Source: Alcanivorax borkumensis SK2
GTDB lineage: Bacteria > Pseudomonadota > Gammaproteobacteria > Pseudomonadales > Alcanivoracaceae
Direction: 5' to 3'
Assembly (NCBI RefSeq): GCF_000009365.1
Contig: NC_008260.1
Location: forward strand, 2,885,001-2,949,000
DNA length: 64,000 bases
This document shows, piece after piece, positions 1 to 8,247 of this stretch; within the stretch, counting starts at the first letter, position 1; every line of letters begins with the position of its first letter. The position numbers and the translations under genes were made by a program. The notes under the pieces were generated by a model. That model saw only the letters and a list, made by a program, of their open reading frames with translations. It ran no database searches and had not been told where the DNA came from.

Positions 1-129
1 GCCAACATCTGCCCGCAAAGGGTACCGATGTATCAACGCGTTAGCGGGAAAAGATTGTAAAATACCCGAACGAACGATTCGGCACCACATCAGCCATCAG
101 ATCCAACCCTTACCTCACCCTCGCCTCTT

Positions 130-459
130 TCAGGCCGGACCACTGGTCAACTTCAGGCCGACAATCCCCACCACAATCAATGCCATAAAGGCCAGCCGTG
201 ACGCATTGGCCGGATCCTTGAAGAACACGATACCGATCAGGGTAATACCCACCGCACCGAGCCCTGTCCAGATGGCGTATGCCGTGCCCACGGGAATGCC
301 CCGCATCGCATAGGACAACATCAACATATTCAAGCCGGTGAGCACAAGTGAAGTACCAATAGAGAGCACCCCTGGGCTAAGCTGGATCCATTTGAGACTC
401 ATGGCCCAAGCGATTTCCACAATCACCGCCAGTAATAACACGACCCAATACAGATTCAT
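130..459 (-). CDS. SMR-family small cation exporter, SugE/Gdx-like
   Basis: A 109-residue inner-membrane protein of the small multidrug resistance family, with four predicted hydrophobic helices. The conserved Glu in helix 1 lies in the segment VEIAWAMSLK. The W-A-M-S-L-K pattern and the later GTAYAIWTGLGAVG segment resemble the SugE/Gdx branch (guanidinium/quaternary ammonium export driven by protons) more than EmrE. The start ATG at 459 was chosen because GGAG lies just upstream; the longer reading from 492 would add eleven uncharacteristic residues. No guanidine riboswitch was recognised upstream. Substrate assignment is inference from family; membership is secure. Confidence 0.85.
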   Translation of the reverse strand: MNLYWVVLLLAVIVEIAWAMSLKWIQLSPGVLSIGTSLVLTGLNMLMLSYAMRGIPVGTAYAIWTGLGAVGITLIGIVFFKDPANASRLAFMALIVVGIVGLKLTSGPA

Positions 460-635
460 CCCCACTTTCTCCAACACAAGCCCGCCCACCACATTGGCAC
501 ACGGCGGACACGGGCTCGTCAGGAAAACAGCACTGCCGGAAACCCGGAAAGAGACAGCCTGCTCATGGTCAGATACCGGGACACGCTCCCGACGCGCCGA
601 TTATAGCGATCACAACACAGGATGCACCCAATCCA

Positions 636-664
636 TGGACGAGGCCGCCACAAACCGCTATCAT
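636..664 (+). promoter_or_regulatory. Probable sigma-70 promoter of tRNA-Arg
   Basis: TGGACG (636-641) and TATCAT (659-664) are separated by 17 bases, placing a start near 671, about 30 bases before the mature tRNA. Inferred from consensus similarity only. Confidence 0.4.
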
Positions 665-699
665 TCGCGCCCGTTGAACCCCCAAGTTCTTCAAGTTTT

Positions 700-776
700 G
701 CGCCCGTAGCTCAGCTGGATAGAGCGTTGCCCTCCGGAGGCAAAGGTCAGAGGTTCGAATCCTCTCGGGCGTACCA
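700..776 (+). tRNA. tRNA-Arg (anticodon CCG)
   Basis: A 77-base cloverleaf. The acceptor arms GCGCCCG and CGGGCGT pair with a terminal G-U; the D arm contains AGCTCAGCTGGATAGAGC. The anticodon stem TTGCC/GGCAA closes the loop CTCCGGA (anticodon CCG), the T arm carries GGTTCGAATCC, and ACCA is encoded at the 3' end. It decodes CGG arginine codons. It is a single-gene unit, closely followed by a factor-independent terminator. Confidence 0.97.
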
Positions 777-780
777 GATA

Positions 781-808
781 AAAAAACCTCCCATCGGGAG
801 GTTTTTTT
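781..808 (+). terminator. Rho-independent terminator of tRNA-Arg
   Basis: A perfect six-base stem CCTCCC/GGGAGG with a three-base loop is followed by seven T residues, five bases after the tRNA CCA end. The preceding A run makes it potentially bidirectional, serving the convergent regulator gene as well. Confidence 0.9.
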
Positions 809-840
809 ATGGGCTATCAAAAATCAACAGCACGCCCCCA

Positions 841-1851
841 TCACTCATTTTCCCGATACGTACTTGGCGAGCAGCCCTGCCAGCGCCGGAAGGCGCGGAC
901 AAATCCGCCTGCGTCGGTGTACGCCAAGTGAGCAGCGACTTCTTCGATCTTCATGGTGGTGTTGCCCAGTAGTTGCAGGGCCAGCTGGCGGCGCTCTTCT
1001 TCGACTAAATCGCGGTAACTGGTGCCTTCCTGCTCCAGTTTGCGACGCAGGCTTCGGGTGGAAAGGGCCAGGTCGCGGGCCATATCATTGAGGCTGGCGC
1101 CCAGCCCCAACTCGCCAAGCAATTTTTGACGGACCTTGCCGGCGATACCGCTGCTTTCCACGGTATCCATACGTTGCTGACATTGCTGCTCAAGCATGCG
1201 AGTGAGGGCCGGATCGTAGCCGGAAAAGGGCCGGCTGGCACCGGCGCGGTTAACCATAATGCGGTTGGATCCAGCTCCAAATGTGGGGGCAATGCCGCAC
1301 AGTGCTTTCAACGCTGCAGCATCCACATCGGGGGTGCCGGTGAACTCGATGGCTTTGAATTCAGCCCCCTGAAGGGAGATTTCCCTGGCCAGATTAAGAG
1401 AAGTGGCCATATCCCGCTCCAGCAGAAACTGGCGCAGATGGGGCGGAATGGGATCGGGGTCAAAGGTGATGCCAAAGGCATCCTCCTCTTCGCACAAAAG
1501 AATGCGGCAATAGGCCGTACTCAAAGGCAGATAGCGCACCCCAAGTGCAACAGCTTCGCGCAAGGTCTTACAGGTGCGCAGAGCAAAACCCCAAACCCCG
1601 AAGGTGGCCAAATTGTACTGCAAACCCAGCTCGAACCCGGAAGCCCCCACCTCCGGCAGGGCCAGCATCAAGTTTTCGATCAGCCGCATTTCCTGCGTGC
1701 GGGTCACCAGTCCTTCACCACTGGATAATTCGCTTTCCAAGATACCCGTGCCGAGCAGGCAGGTTTGCCGGTCAATGCCATTTCGCTGAGCGAAATTGAG
1801 CATCACCTGGCTGATGGCCACCGGGTGCAATTTGTCGTTTGATTGATGCAT
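841..1851 (-). CDS. AraC-family transcriptional regulator
   Basis: A 336-residue regulator. The N-terminal two thirds match the arabinose-binding-type domain of the OruR/ArgR-like AraC group. The C-terminal ~100 residues form the double helix-turn-helix DNA-binding domain, ending in the characteristic segment GGFVRAFRRWQGCSPSTYR. The ATG at 1851 is preferred over an upstream reading at 1884 because the protein then begins MHQSNDKLHP, with a GGAA element nearby. It is divergent from a fatty acid desaturase gene across about 130 bases, so it may control that gene; several AraC regulators of this subgroup control lipid or alkane genes. The inducer is unknown. Confidence 0.88.
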   Translation of the reverse strand: MHQSNDKLHPVAISQVMLNFAQRNGIDRQTCLLGTGILESELSSGEGLVTRTQEMRLIENLMLALPEVGASGFELGLQYNLATFGVWGFALRTCKTLREAVALGVRYLPLSTAYCRILLCEEEDAFGITFDPDPIPPHLRQFLLERDMATSLNLAREISLQGAEFKAIEFTGTPDVDAAALKALCGIAPTFGAGSNRIMVNRAGASRPFSGYDPALTRMLEQQCQQRMDTVESSGIAGKVRQKLLGELGLGASLNDMARDLALSTRSLRRKLEQEGTSYRDLVEEERRQLALQLLGNTTMKIEEVAAHLAYTDAGGFVRAFRRWQGCSPSTYRENE

Positions 1852-1981
1852 TAACCGTTCCGTTGATACCCCCCTGTCACACACTGGCCACTTTTGCAGG
1901 GTGATTGGCCACGGTGGCTATTCTGATTGTTGTGCCGTCTACGTAATGTTCACCCTAATCATACCAACAAGAGACAGCACC

Positions 1982-2887
1982 ATGGACGCGGCAGCATTGA
2001 ACAAACAAGCCATTGCCTGTGCCAAACACTATATGGGCAAAACCGCCTGGCCGACAATTTTACTAACCGTGGCCGTAGTCGCCGCCTTTATTGCCACACT
2101 CACGTTATTCGCCAATGGTACGCTACCGGCCTGGGGCGCTTATCTGCTGGTCGCCGTACTGACCTACATGTCCTATACGCCACTACATGAGGCCGCCCAC
2201 GGCAATATTCACGGACAGAATGATGGCCGCAAATGGATCAACGATTTGTGCGGGTACCTAGTAGCCCCCATTATTGCGATCCCCTATGCCTCTCATCGCA
2301 TTGAGCACTTCACCCACCACCGCTATACCAATCAACCGGGCAAGGATCCGGACTTTATTATCAGCGGGATGCAACAAGGACTACTGGGGTTACTGGCCGC
2401 CGGGCTACGCTTCCAGTGGGTGCAGAACACATTTTTTGTGCAACACAGCTGGGCCACTGCGTCATCCAAGGAAAGATTGATTTATTGCACCGAACTGGCG
2501 GTATCGATCGGCTGGCGCATTGCCTTCCTAACGATGGTAGACCAGCCCGGCACCATCGCCGTGCTGCTGCTGGGATATTACACTGGCGGGCTATTCACCG
2601 CCTACTGGTTTGCCTATCGTCCACACCACCCTTACAAGGTAAGTGAACGTTATCGCAACACTAACAGCCTGATTATGCCGCGCTGGATGAAGCCGCTGGA
2701 ATGGTTCTGGTTGGGCCAGAACCTGCACTCCATCCATCACCTTTTTCCGCGTGTGCCGTTCTATAATTACCACGCCCTACATCGGGATATTGAGCCGGTC
2801 TTGCAGGCACAGGGCACGCCGATTATGGGTATTTTTTCCCGCCAACCGCTAGCCGGCAACGCGTACCCATCAGCAAAGAAGCCGTAG
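1982..2887 (+). CDS. Membrane fatty acid desaturase family protein
   Basis: A 301-residue integral-membrane di-iron enzyme of the fatty acid desaturase superfamily. The three histidine clusters expected of the family are visible: HEAAH near residue 66, HRIEHFTHHR near residue 105, and HSIHH near residue 250. Hydrophobic helices lie between them. The start at 1982 (MDAAALNKQ) was chosen over the in-frame 1901 start because the extra 27 residues show no family features. It could act on acyl lipids or on a carotenoid-like substrate (the spacing also recalls beta-carotene hydroxylases), so the exact reaction is uncertain. The divergent AraC-type regulator is a candidate controller. Confidence 0.8.
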   Translation: MDAAALNKQAIACAKHYMGKTAWPTILLTVAVVAAFIATLTLFANGTLPAWGAYLLVAVLTYMSYTPLHEAAHGNIHGQNDGRKWINDLCGYLVAPIIAIPYASHRIEHFTHHRYTNQPGKDPDFIISGMQQGLLGLLAAGLRFQWVQNTFFVQHSWATASSKERLIYCTELAVSIGWRIAFLTMVDQPGTIAVLLLGYYTGGLFTAYWFAYRPHHPYKVSERYRNTNSLIMPRWMKPLEWFWLGQNLHSIHHLFPRVPFYNYHALHRDIEPVLQAQGTPIMGIFSRQPLAGNAYPSAKKP

Positions 2888-3135
2888 CACCCAACAAGAC
2901 GATCAACCTGAGTGCATACCGCTAGCGGTATGCACTCGCACATCGCTAATACAACGCCACGATGCCCTCGAGGGAACCGCCTGAACTACCTTGATGGCGA
3001 AGCATTCGCCACAGAACCCTTGTCCCCGATCTGTTCCAGACTTTTTATTTCTCCCAAGCGGAGAACATCGGAGACCATGGGCCCGCTTATTGGTGCCACT
3101 CTACGACCACAATAAGGCGCGCAGCGACATACTGC

Positions 3136-4740
3136 CTAATAAGCAGAACCCGCCTCCCGTTCCGTTTCGGTGAGGTGCTTAGGCTGCCCCTCAGTGACCT
3201 TTCCGACCCAAAGCGGGTGAGGCTCGGCCAGGCGCACGCGTTTGCGAAACTGCCGCCGCACCACCCACAATGATAACGCCACCACCAATAACAGGCCGTT
3301 AATCAGCAGGTTGTCGCCGTCGAGTACATGCTCGCCCTCCAAGGCGACCTGCAATACCGGCACCGCCAAATAACACAACGGCGCGGCGGCCAGCATTTGG
3401 CCGCTGAACCGCAGCGGCGATGCCCGCAGACTCCGCAACACCAATAAGAGAATCGCACCGCCACACACCGCCCGCTCCACCGTGGCGACCCAGGCCGCCC
3501 AAGGCGTATAGGGCAGCCCTTTGCTAACCAGAAAGCTGAACGCCACTCCGATCACAACCCCGAAGCACAGCCCCAGCGTCAAACGCAACAAAAAAGCAGA
3601 AGCCCGGCTGGGCCCTTGGCGATCACTGCGTCGCTCGCACCACAACACATTCCCGGACACAAACAACAAAGCCCCCAGCAAGCCCATGGCAAAGTAGAGC
3701 CATTTCACCAGCATTCCACCGTAGTCCCCGAAATGCAGAGAATAAACCGGTGAGAACGTATCAAAGTTCAAGCTGCGCTGTCCTGGCGCAATCACGCTCA
3801 ACGTTGCCATGGTCGAGCCCAGCACCACATGGACATGATGCCCCACATAGCCTGGTACAGAGCCGGCCACATCAACCCAGCCAGCGGCATCTCCATAGCC
3901 GCGAATTTCCACCCAGTCCACGCTCATTTCTGGCAACGCTTCGCCCGCAGCAGATAAGTAATCTGCAATCGGCGCCATGGCAACGCGTTCACCCTCACTT
4001 TGTACCGGCGGCCACACCGCAATTTCCTCTTCGATCACCCCACGCAGCTGAGGACCAAAAACTAACGTGCCCAGCACCACCGCCACCAGGGTAAAAGCCC
4101 CCATGGCGGCACCGGTCACCGACATGATCAAATGAAACGGAAAACTGATCACGCCAACCAGGTTGTGCATGTTCTTCCAGTAACGGCGTAGGTTGCCTTC
4201 ATGCTTAAGAGCAAAAAACTCCTTGCTCAATTTTGGCCAATGAATCACTAAGCCAGTAAACAGCGCCGCCCCGTACAGTATCGAAATCAGCCCCATAAAC
4301 GTCATCCCCAGGTTGATGGGCAAGCCGCCACTAGGAATCGCCAGTTGGTAATGCAACTGATTGATAAAATCCGCCAACGCCGACCGGGGCTGCTCGACGT
4401 ACTCTCCGCCCGTATCGAAATCCGTGGCGTGGGCGGTGAGCCACTCCCCCCCACCGGTTTCACTGGTTTGAAACCACATAACTGCCGGATCTTCTTCAGG
4501 CAAGAAAAACAGGCGAGTACGGGCATCCGGATACTGCTCGGTGACGCGAGTAAGAAGGGCCTGCCCATCAATGGCTTGTTGCGATGCCTGCGCAGTGGCC
4601 TGAGGTGTCTGCCAATGATGAAGCTCGTGGTGAAACACATTGATAGCGCCAGCAAAAAACGCCACAAACAGAATCAGCCCACTGACCATGCCCAGCCAAG
4701 CATGTAAATCGATAAAACGCCGCAAACGAGCCGCTTTCAT
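3136..4740 (-). CDS. PepSY-associated TM helix protein (iron-uptake associated)
   Basis: A 534-residue inner-membrane protein with the PepSY-TM architecture. The first membrane helix follows RFIDLHAWLGMVSG; a periplasmic loop of roughly 130 residues comes next, then further helices including a histidine-containing segment (MHNLVGVISFPFHLIMS). Members are often Fur-regulated and encoded with siderophore receptors; a few act as membrane reductases, but the role here is not established. It is the last gene of a three-gene set and overlaps the DUF3649 gene by four bases (ATGA). A TonB-dependent receptor, usual in such operons, is absent. Confidence 0.85.
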   Translation of the reverse strand: MKAARLRRFIDLHAWLGMVSGLILFVAFFAGAINVFHHELHHWQTPQATAQASQQAIDGQALLTRVTEQYPDARTRLFFLPEEDPAVMWFQTSETGGGEWLTAHATDFDTGGEYVEQPRSALADFINQLHYQLAIPSGGLPINLGMTFMGLISILYGAALFTGLVIHWPKLSKEFFALKHEGNLRRYWKNMHNLVGVISFPFHLIMSVTGAAMGAFTLVAVVLGTLVFGPQLRGVIEEEIAVWPPVQSEGERVAMAPIADYLSAAGEALPEMSVDWVEIRGYGDAAGWVDVAGSVPGYVGHHVHVVLGSTMATLSVIAPGQRSLNFDTFSPVYSLHFGDYGGMLVKWLYFAMGLLGALLFVSGNVLWCERRSDRQGPSRASAFLLRLTLGLCFGVVIGVAFSFLVSKGLPYTPWAAWVATVERAVCGGAILLLVLRSLRASPLRFSGQMLAAAPLCYLAVPVLQVALEGEHVLDGDNLLINGLLLVVALSLWVVRRQFRKRVRLAEPHPLWVGKVTEGQPKHLTETEREAGSAY

Positions 4741-4994
4741 GCGCCGCCTCCATACAGGGCCGTTGCCTGCAACGCTAGCCAGGCAACCCCGTTCATCACC
4801 AACAGCGCCACCAAAGGCGGCCAGGTACGCTCAGGGATTGCCACCAAAACCACCAGCAACATCCACAACAACATTATCCCCAACAACTGCAACACCAACC
4901 AAGATTGCCAAGGAACCGGCACCAATGCCGCCAGCAACCCCATCAGCATTGCTGACAGCGGCAAACTGAATACAAATGCCCAAAAAGCTCTCAT
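4737..4994 (-). CDS. DUF3649-like small membrane protein
   Basis: An 85-residue protein starting MRAFWAFVFSLPLSAMLMG, with three hydrophobic helices and a WPP motif between the last two. Small membrane proteins of this type (DUF3649, annotated as iron uptake proteins) commonly sit between a DUF3325 gene and a PepSY gene. It overlaps both neighbours by four bases, so translation is probably coupled. The long in-frame extension upstream to 5297 lies within the neighbouring gene and is not used. The family name rests on context and length as well as on sequence. Confidence 0.75.
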   Translation of the reverse strand: MRAFWAFVFSLPLSAMLMGLLAALVPVPWQSWLVLQLLGIMLLWMLLVVLVAIPERTWPPLVALLVMNGVAWLALQATALYGGGA

Positions 4995-5275
4995 CGGCTT
5001 CCACCCCGGCGCTGATAACGGTCTCGATAATGACTCACTATCAAGGGCACCAGCAGCGCCGGTAATGTGGATACCCACAACCCTACAAACAGGCCCACGC
5101 TGACCCCCAATTGCAGGGTGAACAGCAGCAGCCCGCCGGCCAACATGGCCAAAGCGATCAAGCGAGTAAAGGCAGGGAGAGGTTGATCCAGCCAGCGCTG
5201 CTGTCGGTCGGACAGATAAAACAGCGCCACACTGGCAAATGTGGCGAGAACGGCAACCAACATAAGAAAAACCAT
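4991..5275 (-). CDS. DUF3325-like small membrane protein
   Basis: A 94-residue protein with three hydrophobic stretches (residues 2-20, 36-55 and 57-80) and a basic tail. Together with the DUF3649-like and PepSY genes it forms the usual iron-responsive membrane trio. The ATG at 5275 directly abuts a Fur box and has no Shine-Dalgarno sequence, so the message may be leaderless, or a start at Met5 may be used. Function unknown; a role in siderophore or heme-iron utilisation is inferred from context. Confidence 0.75.
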   Translation of the reverse strand: MVFLMLVAVLATFASVALFYLSDRQQRWLDQPLPAFTRLIALAMLAGGLLLFTLQLGVSVGLFVGLWVSTLPALLVPLIVSHYRDRYQRRGGSR

Positions 5276-5276
5276 T

Positions 5277-5299
5277 ATTTATGATAATGGTTCTCATTT
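5277..5299 (-). promoter_or_regulatory. Fur box
   Basis: On the minus strand this reads AAATGAGAACC followed by ATTATCATAAAT, matching the classic iron box AATGAGAAnnATTATCATT. It lies immediately upstream of the first gene of the DUF3325-DUF3649-PepSY set, which supports Fur repression of that operon under iron sufficiency. Confidence 0.8.
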
Positions 5300-5343
5300 A
5301 ATAGCAGGCGGTCGCTTCCGTCAAGATAACAAGGCCGACGAGC

Positions 5344-5928
5344 TCAACGAGGCCGCAACTTACGCAGATAGTCACTGGCCTCACTGAGCCGCGCGGTAGA
5401 CAAACGACTCCAATCCACAGCCTCGCGATCTGGCATCCACACACCAGCGAACGTGGACGCATCGGCCAATGCCAATTCTGCATTGAGCATGGGCACGCCG
5501 TGATAGTCACCGGCAATTCCGCCCGCGAGACGAATCACTGACCACCAAGCAGGCGGCCGCCAATGCAGCCGAACATCCGGCAAATGACAGCTCAGCTCAA
5601 CTTCCGCCACACAGCATTCCAGCACACTATCCTGCTGACGACTCAGCCCCTGCCGCCACAACGCCGACCCTGCTACCATGACCAGCGACGGGAAGGCCCG
5701 CTGCAAAGCCCGACAACGATCCTCATCGCTCAACGGGTCGCCCAACACCACCCTGTAAAATACCGGACGCGGCGGAGCCACCTGCTTGACCACGCCAGAT
5801 TCCAGCCAGCGCAGAACACAATCCAGTGCCCGCTCAGACTCCTCTGGCTGCAGCTGCTTAAGATCAGAGAGGGTAAATACCCGAGGCAGAGTGTCCAACG
5901 CTGGAGACAACATCGACATATCCTGCAT
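5344..5928 (-). CDS. AbiEi-like winged-helix protein
   Basis: A 194-residue protein of uncertain family. Residues 10-50 (LPRVFTLSDLKQL and following) look like a winged helix leading into a basic strand. The middle segment VMVAGSALWRQGLS resembles the 'SALxxxGL' element of AbiEi-type antitoxins (type IV toxin-antitoxin systems). The final third is mixed alpha/beta. The start at Met 5928 was chosen because the upstream gene ends there (TGATG, one-base overlap), implying translational coupling. No AbiEii-type nucleotidyltransferase toxin is adjacent; the upstream partner is a helical protein of unknown type. The AbiEi link is a weak resemblance seen by eye. Confidence 0.5.
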   Translation of the reverse strand: MQDMSMLSPALDTLPRVFTLSDLKQLQPEESERALDCVLRWLESGVVKQVAPPRPVFYRVVLGDPLSDEDRCRALQRAFPSLVMVAGSALWRQGLSRQQDSVLECCVAEVELSCHLPDVRLHWRPPAWWSVIRLAGGIAGDYHGVPMLNAELALADASTFAGVWMPDREAVDWSRLSTARLSEASDYLRKLRPR

Positions 5929-6557
5929 CAACGCCTCACCCTGTCCGCCAACGGCAATCGTAGTCCGAGGCAGGAACGCAAAGCCATGGCCCACGCCAGC
6001 AGATGACAGATCACCGTCATCTGACGGGCTTGCGGCAGGCCACACAAACGCAACCGCACGGCCTCATCTACTTGGCGCTCCAGCATCGTAATCTGACGAG
6101 ACCTCAGACCGGTGGGCCGTTCACCCTGCGCCAGACGCAACGTCAGCAACCGCCCCTGGATATCATCCTCCAACGCCGCATAGGCCCGCTCGACTAAGCT
6201 ATAACTGGATAGGTGGCGCATAGCACGCAAAGGCTGGCGCCGCCGTGAACGGTGCCGTTGCGGCATCACGAACACAGACAACACACGGGCCAACCACTGC
6301 ACAGCAGGCAACCAGCGAGCACCATCTCGGCAGCCCATCAGATACCAACCCCACGCGCGCAGGCGAGACACATCCCTGCGCAATACTCGCACCCGAGCAT
6401 AGCTATCCGCGCTACCCGAGGAAGCAAAGCTTGCCCGGTAGACGGCTAAATATTCCTGCAGAGCCTGCAATCGCGTTCTCACCGCCTCCAGCTCCAGCTC
6501 TTGCTGACGCGGCTTCCCTGCCACTTGCTGTGTCCTCATAAGCTGCAACTCCTGCAT
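5928..6557 (-). CDS. Hypothetical helical protein, first gene of two-gene operon
   Basis: A 209-residue basic protein, Arg- and Leu-rich and predicted mostly helical. Coiled-coil-like stretches fall at residues 15-45 and 125-165, and a weakly hydrophobic segment around residues 70-100 is followed by a very basic patch (PQRHRSRRRQP). I do not recognise the family. AGGTAGGT lies upstream of the ATG at 6557. The stop codon overlaps the start of the AbiEi-like gene, so the two proteins are probably made together. Confidence 0.6.
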   Translation of the reverse strand: MQELQLMRTQQVAGKPRQQELELEAVRTRLQALQEYLAVYRASFASSGSADSYARVRVLRRDVSRLRAWGWYLMGCRDGARWLPAVQWLARVLSVFVMPQRHRSRRRQPLRAMRHLSSYSLVERAYAALEDDIQGRLLTLRLAQGERPTGLRSRQITMLERQVDEAVRLRLCGLPQARQMTVICHLLAWAMALRSCLGLRLPLADRVRR

Positions 6558-6822
6558 TGGCTACTACCTACCTGCAATGCATAAAAATGGACGCCGGATC
6601 AGGTTGTGAAACCGGTTCAGCCCGGCAACGCTAACTGTAGCGATACCGCCCAGGCCGCCACAGAACAAAAGCGTCCAATTTACGTGTATACACGTAGCGG
6701 TTTTGTATCTTCCTGATACAGCTCGCCGGAATCGGCCCCAATCTTTCCTTTGTACGCTTTTACCTACAACAAGATTCGTATATGCCTTATCCTCCCGCCA
6801 AACGACATAAACAGGCCCCCCT

Positions 6823-7548
6823 TTGTACTACGCCCTCCTTACTCTACTTGCGCTACTAACCCTACTGATCAGCAACACACTGCAAGCCCACCCCGGAAGC
6901 CTCAACCAACAAGGCGGACACACCGACCGCAGCACCGGTGACTACCATTGCCACCGCGCCCCCTGCTCCACGCTTCACCGGCAACAACAAAAGGCCCAAC
7001 AGGACGCCACCGACGCACAACGGGCGTTCAGTGGACTCTACGATCGAAACCTCTGGCCCCACTGGACTGACGCAGACCAAGATTGCCAAGACACACGGGC
7101 AGAATTATTGATTGCCTCCAGCCGGCAGACTGTGACCTTCACCGACCCGGATCAATGCACCGTGGCCACAGGTCGCTGGTACGACCCCTACACCAACCGC
7201 ACCTTTACCCATGCGGGGGACTTGGACGTGGATCATTTTGTGCCGCTGCGCCATGCCCACGGCCACGGTGGCGACCAATGGGACAAAGCATTACGCCAAC
7301 AATTCGCTAATGACCCAGACAACCTGATTCCGGTGTCCGCCAGCGCCAATCGCAGTAAAGGTGCTCGCAGCCCAGATCAGTGGCTTCCTGATAACCGCCT
7401 CTATTGGTGCGAATATGGCCGGCATTGGAAACGCATCAAACAACGTTACCAGTTGATGGTGACGCCCCAGGAAGCTGACGCACTGAAACAACTGCTAACC
7501 CACTGCTCAATGCCCTCTACCCCTAAAACGACAAAACCCCGACCATAA
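6823..7548 (+). CDS. Exported HNH endonuclease (YHYH + DUF1524-type)
   Basis: A 241-residue protein with an N-terminal hydrophobic signal sequence (about residues 1-22). A short calcium/metal-type motif follows, HPGSLNQQGGHTDRSTGDYH, of the YHYH class. A DUF1524-like HNH nuclease core comes next, with DVDHFVPL near residue 128 and NRSKGARSPDQWLP near residue 178 (the usual N...K...P-W ending). It probably cleaves DNA outside the cytoplasm, for nutrient acquisition or defence. An in-frame stop lies 12 bases upstream and there is no ATG before the signal peptide, so a TTG start at 6823 is the only reasonable choice; its ribosome-binding site is weak. Confidence 0.82.
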   Translation: MYYALLTLLALLTLLISNTLQAHPGSLNQQGGHTDRSTGDYHCHRAPCSTLHRQQQKAQQDATDAQRAFSGLYDRNLWPHWTDADQDCQDTRAELLIASSRQTVTFTDPDQCTVATGRWYDPYTNRTFTHAGDLDVDHFVPLRHAHGHGGDQWDKALRQQFANDPDNLIPVSASANRSKGARSPDQWLPDNRLYWCEYGRHWKRIKQRYQLMVTPQEADALKQLLTHCSMPSTPKTTKPRP

Positions 7549-7561
7549 GGCCAGGGTTTTG
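7532..7561 (+). terminator. Rho-independent terminator, probably bidirectional
   Basis: The arms CAAAACCC and GGGTTTTG form a perfect eight-base stem that overlaps the stop codon of the HNH nuclease gene. The A/T-rich arms allow termination from both sides, serving the convergent lipoprotein gene. Confidence 0.7.
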
Positions 7562-7609
7562 GTTGTCGCATCACCCGCCTTGAGGCGGAGAGCTCACTGC
7601 ATGTAAGGC

Positions 7610-7846
7610 TTACTGCTCTGCAGCATCCTTCATGTCTTCGGCGGACTCTTTGGCGTTATCATAGGCGTTATCCATATCTTCGCCCATTTCCTCCATCGGT
7701 CCTTTGCTATCCGGGGTAATGCTTTCCACCGCCTCATCTACCTTCTCGCCAGCATCCTCAACCGGGCCATCATTGGCATCACAGGCTGCCAGCAGGGCAG
7801 AAGAGGCGAAAATGGCGGCCAATGCCGCTTTGCCGAAAATACGCAT
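7610..7846 (-). CDS. Small acidic lipoprotein
   Basis: A 78-residue protein with a lipoprotein signal peptide ending in the lipobox LLAAC (Cys22). The mature part is short, acidic and Met/Asp/Glu-rich, with helical heptad-like spacing (MEEMGEDMDNAYDNAKESAEDM). It is anchored in the envelope; function unknown. Similar tiny lipoproteins are common in marine gammaproteobacteria. A GGAG element lies just upstream of the ATG. Confidence 0.8.
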   Translation of the reverse strand: MRIFGKAALAAIFASSALLAACDANDGPVEDAGEKVDEAVESITPDSKGPMEEMGEDMDNAYDNAKESAEDMKDAAEQ

Positions 7847-8030
7847 AGAATCACTCCTTGAATTAACTGATTCGGACAGTGAGCACTGTAAGCATGTTCT
7901 TCACGCTTGGCCAAGGGAATTCGCACATTTCACTGCCATTTTACGAAGAGTTACAGACCGGATAGAGAATACCGCGCCGATGAGCTAAGGAGCCTGTGCC
8001 CCCCGTGCATGCTCAGCCTTTCAGGCTGGG

Positions 8031-8077
8031 TCGCAATCTATGCCCCGTTCAGGGCGCAGAGGACACGATTTTGAAGG
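8031..8077 (+). repeat. Interspersed repeat A, copy 1 (core)
   Basis: A 47-base core beginning TCGCAAT and ending TTTTGAAGG is 37/47 identical by eye, without gaps, to 12238-12284. Weaker similarity continues about 50 bases downstream (an AACxxxTGAGT block). It lies in the 401-base stretch 7847-8247 before the hydrolase gene, in which I see no convincing gene. Nature unknown: an inactive mobile fragment or a structured RNA are both possible. Confidence 0.55.
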
Positions 8078-8247
8078 TACTCTCTAGGGGGCGAGCCAGG
8101 ACAGCCCATCCATCAAAAACGCAACAATTGAGTGCGGGCCAGCCAGGAAGGCCCGGAGGGCGTAACAGGTTTACCAGAGCAGCCTGGCCCTTTTTCCTTT
8201 CTCTGCGCTTTCAGCCGAGTAAGATGAACACCATAACAAGGAGAAAC

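Noticed and set aside
460..600. Guanidine riboswitch upstream of the SugE-like gene
   Set aside because: The minus strand has no convincing ykkC, mini-ykkC or ykkC-III consensus.
622..972. 116-codon frame across the tRNA-Arg gene
   Set aside because: Runs through the tRNA and its terminator.
7996..8247. 84-residue N-terminal extension of the hydrolase
   Set aside because: It translates repeat A and has no family similarity, while a perfect ribosome-binding site precedes the ATG at 8248.
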